DNA from: Brachynemurus nebulosus
Taxonomy: Eukaryota; Arthropoda; Insecta; Neuroptera; Myrmeleontidae
Length of the DNA stretch: 64,000 nucleotides
Assembly: GCA_035578155.1 (NCBI GenBank)
Contig: JAPWDM010000005.1
Span: 13,544,832-13,608,831 of the forward strand
Direction of reading: 5' to 3'
Shown here: piece by piece, positions 33,516 to 47,534 of the stretch
Numbering within the stretch: position 1 is the first letter of the stretch
Layout: each line of letters starts with the position of its first letter
Program-made: the position numbers and the translations under genes
Notes under the pieces: generated by a model
The model's database searches: none
What the model was told of the DNA's origin: nothing
Seen by the model: the letters and a program-made list of their open reading frames with translations, nothing else

Positions 33516-36500
33516 AAGAATAAATATATAAATTAGCCAACTTTTTTGTTAGAAACAAATGAAGATTAATTAAATAAATAACTTCTCAAAGTACACTACT
33601 AGCTTAAATGAAAAACTTCACTGAAGGATAGTATATCAAATTAAGAATAACCCAATTGCAAATGTTGACGTAATTGAAACTGTAAGCACGCGTAAAAGAT
33701 TGAAACCGCGCGTGTCCACTTACTTAATACAAATGCATGGTGTTTTAGCAAAATTTCTTATTGTATTATATTATTTAAATTTCTACAAAGATTTTTAATA
33801 GAAAACTATAATAAAACTATTTGTTTTTCGTATCTGTAAACCTCTATTTTTGTTTCATATAAGTTTAAAAATTATTCCCACAAATAAGTTCAATCTAATT
33901 AGAGTAATTAGACCATGCTGTGATATTGTAAAACGTGCAAGAGCAACAAAATTCAAATGAGTTCCGTTAAATCAAAATTTTATCAACAAATTATTCCAAA
34001 TAATCATAATAGAAAGGAAAAAAATTAATAAATTACTGACGATTTTTCAGAAACGACCCAACTTAAAAAAAAAATTACAAATTATTAATATGTACGTGGA
34101 AACCCAGGTTTTATCTGTAACGAATTTTATTAATTAATACAAATTTTAAGCATATTACGTTTTATGAATTATAATAGAAGGAAGAACTCTCATAAAAACT
34201 ACTTCCTTATGCGAAGAAAAAGATTATTAACATATTTTAATATTAAGTGGACGTTAAATGCTCTACAAATTCTTTTAAGAGCATCGACAAATATTTTCCC
34301 ATAGGATTATTTAATCCTGTGTATCAACAAACACACGGAAGATATCAGAACTTATTTATTATGCAAATAAATCAAGGAAGAACCTGTTTTCCATAACTCC
34401 TTTTCGGTATTGTACGGTTATCTGTTCAGGTGATGAGTCCTTAAAACAAAATAATTCACTGATTTTATGCTAAATATTACAAAACCCTTTTTTTTTTAAT
34501 GTATGATCCCGGTTTGCTTTGCAGGTATACAAGTCGTGCGACTGTAACCCCTTCCTATGCTTCACAATAAGTTTTCTTGCACTTTAAAGTAATTTTTTAT
34601 GTAATTTAAATAACGGATTTTTATTCTATAGGTACAAATATCTTTTTGCAAAGGTTTAAATTAAATTTTTTTTATAATGTATTTCAATTATTAAAAATTT
34701 CAGTGATTGTAAAAATTTTTTGGATGTACCCTTTTAACAGCAATAAGAGATTTAAACAGAATAAATTTTTCTACCGAAATATTCAAATTAAGGTATTTCT
34801 ATTTGAATATGTAAATATATAAAATTGTGAATTAATGTTACAAACATCGGTAATAGTAATGATCGTTGTTCCTTTTCCATACTAGCATGTACTAAACAAC
34901 CTTGATACCAACAAAGTACCCTGTACATACACACGTAGAGTATAATTGGTGAGGTGTGAACAAAACAATGATAAAATAAGATTTTTGTATAGTTTTTTCT
35001 ACATTATCTCAGAAAGTAAACAGTGAATCGTCTTCAGATTGTGTGGAGTTTCTGTTTTCGTATATATAAAATAATTTTTGTATCAGCAGCGAATTTTGAC
35101 GCACACTTTTACATCGTTTTTCTCTGTTCCCAGAGAGTAAACATTTTTTTCACAGTATTTAAAATTTGACAATTTTCCTAAGAAAACTATTTCTTTGATA
35201 GAACTATTCTTAGCTATTATTCATTTTAAAGTATTGTTTAAACTATGACTTTACAGTTTAGTAGAAATGAAAGATTAAATTGGAGTAAAATTGTATTAAA
35301 ATATATCGGCGTCGTTTCGACGAATGGACTTTTTACGGGGAGTTTTAGAGTTTATGTACAAAAAACATTTTTTTACATAACAATACTACAAAAACGAACA
35401 AAATATTTAAAAAAATTGGATTTGGAAAAATTTCTTAATATAAATATTTATTAATTTTTTTAATCTTCTTATCAAAGCATATTTTCACTATAAAAATTAA
35501 AAAATAGATAAATACATCCGTTGTATCATAAAACATATTTTTCAAATAATTAATTTATGAATTATTATGAGTCAGTGGACATGTGTGACTTTACACAATG
35601 TGAAATTTCTCAGTCATAAATATTCCTATAGATATGTAGTTATTTCCCCATTGGGCACATTTGTAAATTTTCAAAAATTTGTTAGTAATTTGTAGAATAA
35701 AATCTCAAAAAATAATAAAAATTAAAATATTTCCCATAAAATAAATTGTTAACCTTTTATTAAGTCACTTGAAACGCATTCTTTAGTTTTCGATTCAATA
35801 TATTAAAACTTCAGTATTATGTCGTCTCTATAAGTAGTTCACTATCTATTAGTCAAACAGCTGTAATCACCTTTCATATTATCATAATCATTGAATAAAT
35901 TAATTATAACATCCATATCTTTAATAAATTTTAGAAAAATTAGGAAAACTTTTATATGTGGAGTACAAAATCTTTAAAAAAATAATAGCTAATCATACAT
36001 CGTCGTCCTTTTGACGCACACTATTTCAGTATAAAAAAAAACGACAATAGCTATAAACAAAATTTATACGTCTTATGTGTTATAATAACAAATAAATTAG
36101 ATAACAGAAGTTTCACAGCAAACAGTTACCGACAAGTTGTAGTATTGGAGCAGGTAGAGAAGTTCGTTCGTCGTTTTGACGAGTATGTATGATTCAAGGG
36201 TTAATAACTATGAAAACATCGATACAGCTAAATTCGAATACCTTGTTTTATAGTGCCCTCACCTAACCTATATGGTACTGAAAATCGCTCTAAAATGAAT
36301 AAGGACAAATTAAAAGATTTTTGTAATCACTGCTTCAGTAGTAGTGTCAGTTGGCCAACAGGTTCATACATGTTCTGGTATGTATGAGGATGAATTAAAA
36401 TTATTATTTAACTTTTTTTTGTATCAACATAAATATTTTAATTCAAGGTTTGACAGTTTTAAACCCTTTTTTTATGAGGACATATATAATAGGTAGGTAG

Positions 36501-37640
36501 TTGTGAGGTAGTACCACATCCACATCCACAGTGATCTAAAAATTTGAAAAAGTTGTCCTAAACAGCAGGATATCATGTTTGCGATAATAAATTAGTATCA
36601 TAAATGTATTATAATGTCGAAATTCGATAATTATATACATATTTCGATCATTAATAACTTCATTTTTAAATCATTATACGAAGCAATACTCAATAACTTT
36701 CAGCATGATAATCCTCAAACGAAACATTGAAAATTTACGAAATTTAGCGAAAAGAGTGGAAGCTCCAAGTATTTTGGACAGTTTTGAACTATTGAACTAT
36801 TATTCTTTGTAAACTTTTCGAGAATTTTCGAGAAAAATCAAAAACCCTGTGGTTTTATTCTTTGTTTTGAGCAGAATTGATAATTTATATTGTTTATACT
36901 ATTTGAATTATTTTCATATATATAATTAAATTTTGTGAGATGAGAATTTACGGATAAAAAAAAGATGTGCGTGGCATCTGTATTAGAAAAAATTATGAAA
37001 AACGACATAAAACCCCATTAATACCTGTTAATTAGTACCCCATTAGCACCTTGTAGTATTTAAAAAATCTTATTTTTTTTTTTAAATGAAATTTAATGCC
37101 TGTTCTATGTAATAGAAAGTTGTTTCTCTAAAAGTTATTCCTGGAAAATTTGCTATCTTATGCAGGATGTTGCGAAATAAGTATTTTTAAGAAATGTAAC
37201 TGAAAATGTGTTCGTCAATACTCAAAATACAAATAATTTGAACTAATTTTAAGAACGATTAAATGTATTTTTTATCGATAATTTAATAACAGGGTCCAAT
37301 AAAACTGTCACCAAAAATTTCGGAAATTTATAGCGGGCTATAAATTGATTCATATTACATTAATAATATATGTACTTAAATAATATTAATAGTATAAGTA
37401 CCATTAAATTATAGATCGAAACATTTTTAAATATTGATTTTTGATTACTAAAAAATAATTTATTTCCTCTGTAGGTATTTAAATATTTGATTGCTAAAGA
37501 TGGCATATATTTTTTATTTCCAAAATATCCTAAAGTAAATATGATATTCCACGAATATTTGTTAATACGCATGAACAGATACAAGTAATTATGAATAGAA
37601 AATATCAATTTGATCACTATTATCTATGTTATGTTGATCG
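33516..37640. other. 4-kb AT-rich stretch, nothing recognised
   Basis: I found no open frame with a known motif, no terminal repeats and no structural RNA. The 69-codon plus frame at 35245-35454 has no similarity I recognise. Confidence 0.45.
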
Positions 37641-37644
37641 TAAC

Positions 37645-38283
37645 AAAGGGCAATGAGCAAAATTATATGAAGAGCTGCCCCCTCGCGCCCAAGGTTGAAA
37701 CCGGTGCCGATCGATAGCCCTGGTCAAGTAGTCTAACTTTGTCAGTGGGCACGTTCATGGAGAACCTGGCCTTCAAAAGTTATAGGGCGTCAAATGTACA
37801 AAAAGTCTGCATGTGGCCATAGCCAAACGGGATACTCTGTATAGGTACAAATGGGTTATGGACACATGTCGTAGGTCGACCTATGACTATGTAAAACCAC
37901 TTTCCTGGCAAGTGACCTAACCTCGATTTTTCACGTGGCCTATGGCAGAAGACGTACCGAGCGGCTTCAAACCTGTACATTGGGAGTATCCGAAGAGAAG
38001 TTTGGGAGTCCTATCGGTGGCGATTTTTGGCAGACCTCTTGGTAGATTGCCGAAATAAGGTAGTCCGAAGTGCACTCTAATGCCCGCTGCAGGTCAACAC
38101 ACATCGTTTCCTTAAGAAATGGCCACGTGGAATACGCAAAACCTACTGCACCTCAGAACATTTGAAAGCCAGGCTCTCCATACCTAAGATGGGTATATTT
38201 GTGACCTACTAGGAAGGGGCTTTCAGAAAATACATATCTCACCAGTGGGCGCTGAGGGGCAATTTTGCGCATTGTCCTTTAAA
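37645..38283. mobile_element. ~640-bp element with imperfect terminal repeats, GC-richer than surroundings
   Basis: The left end AAAGGGCAATGAGCAAAATT and right end (other strand) AAAGGACAATGCGCAAAATT match at 18 of 20 positions. Base composition is distinctly less AT-rich than on either side. A 66-codon minus frame (37780-37980) has no known motif. No target duplication was found. Confidence 0.6.
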
Positions 38284-39429
38284 AAATAGAACACATGCAA
38301 GGAGGAAATTAGAATACTGATTGTGTACTACGAATATTTTAAATGCAATCATTAGTGCCGAGCGACCTACTGTCACAAAGCGTTGATACAAATTGTTGAT
38401 GTTCTACAACGTTGTGTTACAATTGATCCAGCGACTTCGTACTTCAACGTGTTAATTATTATTGTCATTTGATTTTGTTGATCAATTTTCGTTCTTTCAG
38501 TATAGAATACATTCGATAAATCTTCATATCACCCATATTTTCGAAAAGAACTCTTGAAATGCAAAAAAGCACTGGGAAACACTGAGAATATTAAATGATT
38601 TGTAATGCAAAGGAAACACTGGAAACACGCGATACCTACTGAGAATATTAGATTTTTATTATTTTAATTTCCAGCACAAAATGCATAACGAACCTTTACA
38701 AAAGGAAAATCCAACTATTACGGCAGCTGTCATTGTGAGGCAAGTAGGTACCTGGGACTGTGACAGAAATTTCTTTTATAATAATATTAAAGGGAGTTTC
38801 AAGCAAGTATGGAAACATGTAATCTTTTAGATGAGAAAAAATTGTGATCAAAAGTGTTTTTTACTAAATATTTAACATAAAGAGAAATGATATTGGCGCA
38901 AAATAATGTTTTAAATTAGCTAAAAGTCTGTTTTTTAAAACTTTGATTTCACTATCGTAAAGAGCAGAAAAAATTACTTAGGTCTTTAACCATTATTCAA
39001 TGTAAGCTTAAAAAAAAAAATGAAGAATTGGCTATGTTACACAAAATGATGCGACAGGATATAGAAATTTTTACGTAGACTTTGTTGAATATTATTAGTA
39101 AGATGTTTAATTGCAACTATGTGCAGCAGTAAATATAAGTAACAGGTTGATTATCGGTTCAAGCAGTGTAACAGAGTACCTTTCATATAAATATGTACTT
39201 GAAATATGTTATTCAGATAAAACATGTTCAGATAATACACAGAAGCGTGACACGCCTACATTACGCAACTAGAAATATACCGGAGCACATTATATGTACA
39301 ATCTATAATAATTATTATTAGCTATTTATTACCTATAGACATTAAAAGCGTTAAAGGAAGTATAAAAGGTAGTTTAAAAAAAAATTTTAAATTTTGATAA
39401 CAGAATTCAGACACTGATTTGATTTTATG
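38284..39429. other. No gene recognised
   Basis: AT-rich spacer with chance frames only. Confidence 0.45.
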
Positions 39430-39690
39430 TTCACAAAAAAAATACAATGCCAATGGGGTGATATACAGCTTCCTCGTACCCGTAACAGACTTTTGTTTAA
39501 TCTTTAAAGTGATTTTGTGCTTAAACTGCATTTTACATTTCATGTCATCTCATTAACAACATGTTTGAAACAATAATAACTTTAAGACAGGAATATAGGG
39601 TGAACAGCTTCCTAGGTTTTTTATAATCGGCTATATAACTATGGAAATTACAAAAAGATAGACTGTGTAGATTCTTTTCTAATATCGAAT
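39430..39690. repeat. Dispersed repeat E, copy 2
   Basis: Collinear with 7250-7445 (ACAGCTTCCTCGTAC, GTAACAGACT, AATCTTTAAA, CTATATAACTATGGAAATTA) with an extra ~60 bp in the middle. Confidence 0.6.
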
Positions 39691-39786
39691 CAATTCGTAG
39701 AAAAAGTTTTAAGAAACTAGTAGACATTATTTTACGTTTTAAACTATTAAATAATTTTAAGAAATTAAAAGTTTTTTGGTTTTCTA

Positions 39787-40591
39787 CACGGAGAGAAAAA
39801 TCCTATAATTTTTGTAGAGAAAATTTCAGAAAAATTACCATGCTCCCCTATAATCCGTGCGCGATCGACGACCAAAATAAAAAATATGTGCTAGCATGGT
39901 AAAATTTAATGTGGTGCTAACACAACTTTAATCACACTCTTATGCATATATATTATAGTTCAATTCTTGTTGTCGTACTCTTTCATTTACGCATCTGACT
40001 CGCGACCTTATGTTGGTTGCACTGTACCTATAAAAACATGTATACAAAAATGATTGCCAACAATATATTCTAATACATATACTAAAGATAGGTAAATAAC
40101 AAAAAGATGAATTAAACGATGACATCGTCCTAACAGAGTGTAAAAGAAACTGACTACTAGCTGTGCTAGCTGCTTGTAACAGTCTGATAAATCAAGGTGC
40201 TTGGTGCGAACTGTCTGACAAAGTTTCTTCCACAGTCCACACCTATGGTTCGCATGTAACTCGCTGAGTGAGGTACATTTCATTACAGCGTTCCCAACGC
40301 AACCAACCTTCTTTTTGTGTTTTTTTTCTTTCTATTATTAGCATGTTAGCATGGTAATTTTTTTAATAAAAACAATTAAAAATTATTTTTTTGTCGGTAA
40401 TGGAACTTTTTACTGTGCTGTTTTACAAATTTTACGGAGATAATATTACGAAAAGAACATTCCATGCTTTAAATTTTTTATGATTAATTATAATCTTTAT
40501 ATTTTTACCTTACAGAATTGAATATGTTCGCCTTTTACACGTCGATTGTAGTGCTGAGCACAGTAATTTTTATAGGAATTTTCTCTCCGTG
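39787..40591. mobile_element. ~805-bp element with CACGGAGAGAAAA terminal repeats
   Basis: The left CACGGAGAGAAAAATCCTAT and the right, read on the other strand, CACGGAGAGAAAATTCCTAT form ~20-bp terminal inverted repeats. The right ~200 bp recur at 10610-10816. No transposase frame; the 61- and 91-codon minus frames inside (39940-40283) are not recognisable. No target duplication was seen. Confidence 0.8.
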
Positions 40592-43500
40592 CACAAAATA
40601 TTTTCAGTAGAGAAATTTATAGTGGACTACATACTGTGTGAGTTTTTTAAAGAGTTGCCATTTTTATTACAGCCAAACCGTTTATTTAATCGAAAAATTT
40701 TTCAAATAAGAGTTGTAGCTATCGACGGGGGCAACCGATTGCTATAGTCAAGGGCTTTATAGCTCTTATGGAACTTATAGATTTTTAAATGAGACTATAT
40801 ATTAATTTTTCGATAAAACTGATCTAATACTAATTAACAACAGAAATGAGGAAAAAAATTTTTTTACCTAAGTTTAATTTTTTATTTATCTTTATCAGTC
40901 AGGCAGTAAAAATATGCATATGTACTTGAGGCTACTACACCCGATAGCATTCTGGTTGGTTACATTTCCATTACATCCAAGAAAAGAAACTTTTCCAGTA
41001 TCATTTCTATCATATAAATTTGGTTGTAAAAAAAATGGCAACTCTCAAAAAACTCACACGGTATATATGGCCTAATCCCCAAATTTAAAATTTGAACGAA
41101 ATTGCATTAGTAATAAGTAAGATTTCATGGTAGCATTGTGGCTACCATTATTCCGATTGCGATGAAATTCGCAAGAAACCATCTAGGACCATCTTGACCA
41201 TCTTTCTGAAATATGTATGCCGCTTGATATGATCTTCGGATATGAAACTAAAATTACTATAGGAAAAAATCTAAAACACTGTTTTACTCATTATTTGACC
41301 GTCCTTTTTGAGGACTTCCAAAAATTAAGTCCACTATTTTTACAGTTACAACATATTAACACCTAATAATAATATTAGTAGATCTGTTTTACATTTATGA
41401 AGGTATATATTTTTAAAACACGATTAGGTTAAATATAACTATGAATATTTGTCATTTAAATCATTTACGCTTCAATAATCTATAATAAATTTTTTATTGA
41501 AAAAGACTGCTACATTTTATTTCAACAAATTTTGTAAATTAATGCAATAAAATGTTTTCACAAAAAAATTACTATTTGTAAATATTATACTTATTCAGGA
41601 ATGAATGTCCTGTTGTTTGTACTATATTATTGTTTTTGAATTTTTAATACATAATACTACGATTTGAGACACACCTCATTTACCGTTCAACAGCAGCATA
41701 GTGCATAAAAAAATTTAAATCTATTGTTTTATTTTAATAGATACATGTACCTAATCAATTTTTTATCTTTATTATTTAAACGAAATAATTGAAATAATAA
41801 TTATTAACAATAAATAAATAGTTCAGTTTTTTTTTTATTAGCAAAAACCGAAAGCGAGATATTGTTATTTTAACAATTATTATTAATACACATTTTTTTA
41901 ATCTAATACCGACTTGTTATTATTGTATTTGTATTGTTAAAAAAAACCCTGGTAGTTGTCTGTTATTATTTACTAATCATGGTTTCCATTTAATAAAAGC
42001 GCTGTATATTATCGATAGTAGTCGACCTCGATAATTCTATCGATAGTAGGTATTATCGACTTTAAAATAAGTAGTAGGTAATGATTAACAATTACTTAGT
42101 ATGTATCTTTAAAAATTTTAGTAATTTGAAGGTTGACTAAAAATTTTTGTTATCAAAATGGGGAAATTTTATTTAACAGTCCCAATTCTGTACTAAAATC
42201 TATTTTAAATAGTTCACTTTTGAAAGATTTTCTTGGCGAAAGTTCACCTTAAATACTGAAATTACGTATACCTACATTTAAAGTTATAATTGCCATGCTG
42301 ATTTCACTGTTAAAATAATTAGGCGCTCGCGTAATCTTTGCTTCGCCAATTGATCGAATGGTGAGCGTAGACAAAATATGACGGCAGTAATTAGACCGGA
42401 TTGGTGTAAACACATATATATTCATGTACGTTATACAAATATATGTATTAAATTGACCGTCAAAAATTCATTCATTCATAAATTTACTCTGAGGATAGTC
42501 GAAAAGGTGAAAACGCGTTAAATAATAAAACTGCTTCTAAAAAATTTCATACATAACTTTAAGTTCCATCTCTTCGTCCGTACGTAGAAATATTTGGTAA
42601 TAACTTGTATCTATCTATAAGATTTTAGTCGAAATCCTCCACACTTGTATCGTTTTTCCTTACATCTGTGGTTTTCCTCAGTTGGTACCACGCAAATTAT
42701 AGCGATTTACATTTATAAAATCGTAGCTCAAATCAAATAAAAATTTAATTTTATTTATGTAAAATTATATTTTCTTGTATTCCAAAAATGAATTAGGTAG
42801 GTAATTTAAATGTAAAATAAATCGATACGAAAATGCCTATAAATTTTTACATAAAAATTAAATTTTTGAAAGATAAATCTTTCACTATAAGAAAATGTAC
42901 AATAATTTTTGATTTATCATAAACAGATATAAATCTATTGGTGTTTTTTCTTGTGTAAAGTGTATTTAAAACAAATTTTTTCAAATGTTTTATGTAAATT
43001 AAATTACTTTTAGTTATACAATTTGAGTGTATTAATACACTATTTCATATTTAAAGTATATTATATGGACTGTATGGGCACATGTCTCGTGTTAGTACAT
43101 TATGTCCATCGAAATAGTTCTGTAACCAATTTTGTAATTTGTTTTTTAAAAAAATTCATACATCATATGTTAGATTAATGTGTCTGAATGTAGGCAAATT
43201 TGTCGTGTATCTGATATATGAGTCTTGTTCACAAAAATTTTGTATGTTAATTTACACTTCGGCCTGGGGAAAGTTCGTTGACCTCTTACACCGACTAAAT
43301 TATTGATAAAATATTTCTTTTTTGATACTGAAGAGTGGAGAAATATTTTACCCGATATATATTTAAATATGAATTAAAAAATAGGTGATGTTTGCGAAAT
43401 ATTTTTTTAAATTCAAAATCTTTTATTAATAATTGCTATATAGGTATTATTAAGAAAGTGACTTTTTTTGAGGGTTTTTGAACTATGTTTAATAAGAAAT

Positions 43501-43799
43501 TCATCTGAAGTTTTTGGGACAATATCTTAATAATGCCGTTCCCCTACATTTCAGGAGGGCGGGAGCTATTCCACTCAATGACTTGAAACAATTTTGAGAC
43601 AAACTTTAAACGTGTATGTCTCGAAATGCCCTTTTTAAAAACGGTACCCACTCTCAGAGTGCAAGTTTCCAAGCTATAAGTGCGCTGACAAAATATTGGT
43701 TACAGAGCTATTCTCCTGCTACATACCATTTGAATAATGCCAAGAAAAAAAAACGGTTGCTGTTGTCGAGAAGCGCGGATCATGTAATTGTGACCACGC
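40592..43799. other. 3.2-kb AT-rich stretch, nothing recognised
   Basis: There is only a local palindromic patch with CTATCGATAGTAG near 42010-42060, made of ATCGATA repeats. No coding or structural feature can be supported. Confidence 0.45.
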
Positions 43800-44860
43800 T
43801 TGAGTGAAGATAAATTCAAATATTCTCAAGGTGTACTGATGATGTCATCAAGTTTGCTAAAGTTTTTCAGTAATTTTAATACTGTAAATAAAATTTACAG
43901 TAAGCGTAAGATTGTCGAAAACGCTTTTTTCATTTTGATTAAAAATAAAGGCATAGAACGACTAGAAAAGAGACTTCTGTCCGATTAATCACATTTATAC
44001 AAGGAACTTGGTCATTTTGATCGCAAAAATGAAAACTTCATACCCAAATTACCTCAGTTCGATCAATTAGGCCCGATTTACATTAATGCTCCGCTCTCGG
44101 TACGATATCACTCCGCTCCAGATTCGATATAATCTTATTGTGTTCACATTACAGTGCTGATATCATGCTGGTACCTATTCGTTCCCCATTCACATTATAA
44201 TGCCGCTCTGGGTACGCTCCCAGTTCGATTTCAGTTCGATACAAATATCTTTTCATAACAACTGAATGCAAGCGGAGTGGAGTGAAATCAAAAAAGTGTT
44301 TACACTATAGGTACAAACCATAACAAGTCTGATATCGCTCCGATAAAATATTACCTGAGTGGTATTGATATTAGAGTGGCATTGGAACGGTAGCGAACCG
44401 CGACTAATATCGGACCGATATCAGAGCGATGATGTGAATACACTCATTGTTTATTGTGTAAAAATATTTTATCGAACTGGGAGCGTAGTGATATCGTCAA
44501 TATAAATCGGGCCTAAATTTCGATTTGAAAAACGGTACCTAAATTTTTTTAATTGATAATGTCATCCGGTTTACTAAAATTTTTCAATGCAAAGCTTGGA
44601 AGCGAATTGTAGATTTTCGAAGTCGTTCTTTTCAATTATATTAAAATTAAACATGTAAGATCACTAGAAAAAATACTTCTGACATTTCATTAGCAAAAAT
44701 GAAAAATTCTTATCTACATTACTCGAATTCAGTCAAGTAATCTAATTTAAATCACTTTTTACCAAAAGAATTTTTTTAGTTTGATGACATCATCAAGTTT
44801 ACTAAAATTATTTAGTATCTTAAAGATGCCGTTCTTTTAATGCTAATCGAATTCTGTACA
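43800..44860. repeat. Repeat J tandem units, interrupted by an insertion
   Basis: Units contain GATGACATCATCAAGTTT(A/G)C, TAAAATTTTTCA and GACTAGAAAA (or GATCACTAGAAAA). Units start near 43836, 44565 and 44780. The array is broken at TA 44068-44069 by the element 44070-44513; removing it restores a continuous unit. Related units are at 15210-15570. Confidence 0.7.
44070..44513. mobile_element. 444-bp inverted-repeat element, TA target site (copy 1)
   Basis: The ends GGCCCGATTTACATTAATGC and, on the other strand, GGCCCGATTTATATTGACGA are inverted, and the inverted similarity (CGATATCACTCCGCTCC, ATCGGTCCGATATTAG) extends well into the element. TA lies on both sides (44068-44069, 44514-44515). 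The interior repeats GATATC, TCGGAC and GCTCC motifs. No coding sequence. The TA target suggests a Tc1/mariner-type transposase in trans. Confidence 0.82.
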
Positions 44861-45579
44861 CACTTATTGAAACACAGAAATTAACCAATATTTTTCTTTC
44901 TAATGGCAAACTTTACATATCTATCTAGAAAGAGTATAACAAAATGTGACAGTGACGAAAATGAGGACGAATATCACTCCCCTGCTGGACAAATTTGGCA
45001 TTATTCAAAGTTTGTATTATACTCGTAATTGATCTACAAAAGAAATATGAGACACTAGTACAGCACAATGGACGCCACCAATAATGAACACCAATAGACA
45101 GACTAATGATTCATACCTTTAATTTTATTTCATTTGACAAAAAGTAAACACACAAATAAATTAGATAGGTATATGTATATAAATAATATTTAAATTTGTT
45201 ACAGCAATTACCATCGCTGTTTGTAAATTTTACCGCCATTCATTATTTACATACTTATGTTCGAAGTTAGTTGGTATAGGGTTCAACGTATATATGTTGG
45301 TGATATTAGCAATAATATAGTAATAATAATCTTTACGTAATTCTACATATAATATGTTTTACCTACTTGTCGTTCGAACAATTGCACGATTCTTGCCAAA
45401 CTACTCACACAGATTCGCATACTGTTACATGCATTACATATACCCTGTGGCTCATCAAAACATTTCGGATACAGGTTCTAAACAGCGAGCAAAGAACAAC
45501 TACTGGCTATTCTCAATATAAGACCGGATAACATTATCAATTTAAAAAATGTAAGTATCTTTTTTCAAATCGAACTTTA

Positions 45580-46384
45580 GACCCGATTTACATTGACGCT
45601 CCGCTCTCACGACGATATCACTCCACTCCCAGTTCGATAAAATATTCTTACACAATAAACAATGAGTGTATTCACATCATCGCTCTGATATCGGTCCGAT
45701 ATCAGTCGCGGTTCGCTCCCGTTCCAATGCCATTCCAATATCAATACCACTCGGCTAATATTTTATCCAAGAGACCATACTAGTAACCAAATTACACTGT
45801 TCCACTTGTCACCAGTGGGTGACGTAAAATTTCCCCACTCTGTTGGTGTAGATGCACACTGTTTGCAGTGGTATTGGTTTAATGGTTGCGTCTGTGTGCG
45901 TATTCACAAACGCTACTATAACACACGTATAACCAGAGAGGGAAATGTGTGCTGTTCAACTAACAATGTCTAACAATGTAATACAATGCACTGTGCGTTC
46001 GGTGACGGACAGCGACTGACTACATGACTAAAGCTGTGACAGGCCTACAAAGAGCTCCAAGCAAGCTACACTTCGTTGATATTAGTTGGCTTCTATGTTC
46101 TATAATTTTATCGGAGTGATATCAGACTTGTTATGGCTTGTACCTATAGTGTAAACACTTTTTTGATTAGACTCCACTCCGCTTGCATTCAGTTGTTATG
46201 AAAAGATGTTTGTATCGAACAGAGACCGAACTGGGAGCATACCTAGAGTGGAATTATAATATCAATAGAGAACGAATAGGTACCAGCATGTTATCAGCAC
46301 TGTAATGTAAACACAACAAGATTATATCGAACCTGGAGCGGAGTGATATCGTATCGAGAGCGGAGCGTTAATGTAAATCGGGCC
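45580..46384. mobile_element. Same inverted-repeat element, copy 2, carrying a nested hAT MITE
   Basis: The ends GACCCGATTTACATTGACGC and GTAAATCGGGCC correspond to copy 1, in opposite overall orientation, with TA outside both ends (45578-45579, 46385-46386). The TTATCGGAG motif is split at 45768 by a 337-bp hAT MITE plus its 8-bp duplication; without it this copy is about 460 bp. Confidence 0.85.
45768..46104 (-). mobile_element. hAT-type MITE, copy 2 (337 bp), nested
   Basis: Flanked by identical ATTTTATC at 45760-45767 and 46105-46112. Homologous to 9420-9751 on the opposite strand, with the same imperfect terminal repeats (TATAGAACATAGAAG against AGAGACCATACTAG). The empty site is visible in copy 1 of the host element, which confirms insertion and the duplication. 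Confidence 0.9.
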
Positions 46385-46386
46385 TA

Positions 46387-47534
46387 AATAATAAGAAACA
46401 CTGAAGCAGGTTTCTCTTGAATTCTCTGTTCGTTGCATAGAATTTAGATCCAAAATATTTTGTTGAGCCGTAGCGTATATTTTATTTTGTTAGAATATTA
46501 TATTATTATTGAGAATTAAAAAGTATATATATTCAAATAAAACAAAAATTATATTTAAATTATTTATAACTAAAGTACTTAAGTAATATACTCTTAGTTC
46601 GTTCATATCTATAACAATTTACTATTTATGTAAAATGATAGGTCTATTGATAGATCAATAAAATTATAACTGAAAATTTAAAAACAGCAAACACCGAAAA
46701 CTCAAAATTTCAGATCTGTTTAAGGTGTTACGCTTAACAAATTAATTAATTAATAAATTACAGTTTGTTAATATGTATTTATACAACACTTTACAGACGT
46801 TACACACGTTTTATACACGTTTTTTTCGAAACTACGTTTTCCAAAACGGTGGATTAAATAACAATTTCCATCCGATTGACTAGTGCTATTTTGCGAAATA
46901 TTAATACTATCTAAACAAAAATATTTTTTATAATTTAAAATACAGTAATGCGCAGCGCTTCTACCATTAACAAAATTTCATATTGCTTTCATGTATTACA
47001 AGAGTTTTGCGCAACAAACATACATGAACAAATACAGTAGTTATATTTACTGTCACTATAAAAAAAAAAATGGTATTTTTACAGAATATAATGAAAAATA
47101 CACAACTTCAAATCTTTGCAGTAGTTTTGATTTAAATTTACAATACAAATTCGCGTAATTTTTATACAATTGTTTAAAAGTACATTTTTGTTAGATTAAT
47201 ATTAAAAAAAAAGTATGCAATCTTGAAATTATTTGCCAAGCAACACAGCTTGTAAATATTGATGAAAAAAATAATTTACCCGGCAAAAATATGCTGTCAA
47301 TTAAGGGAGAAGCAAACCCCGGATTGCGCTAATGAAAATAATTTAAATGAAAATTCTTTTGAAGATAATTATTTATATATTATAATTGTCACAACGACCA
47401 AAATTTTTAACCGCAAATAAGACAAATATTTTTTTAGGTAAAATTTTTAAAATTTCCTGGAATTATTAATTCGCTTACTAAAGTTTTTGATCGCAAATGA
47501 GATCATATTTCAAAAATTATGCATTCTTTAATCT
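46387..47534. other. No gene recognised
   Basis: AT-rich spacer with no termini or conserved frames found. Confidence 0.45.

Noticed and set aside
37780..37980. 66-codon minus frame in the GC-richer element
   Set aside because: No motif, and the element has terminal repeats typical of a non-coding transposon; no second copy to test conservation.
44062..46390. One large composite transposon bounded by the two GGCCCGATTTA elements
   Set aside because: Each element has its own pair of ends and TA flanks, and the DNA between them shows no cargo gene, so two separate insertions are simpler.
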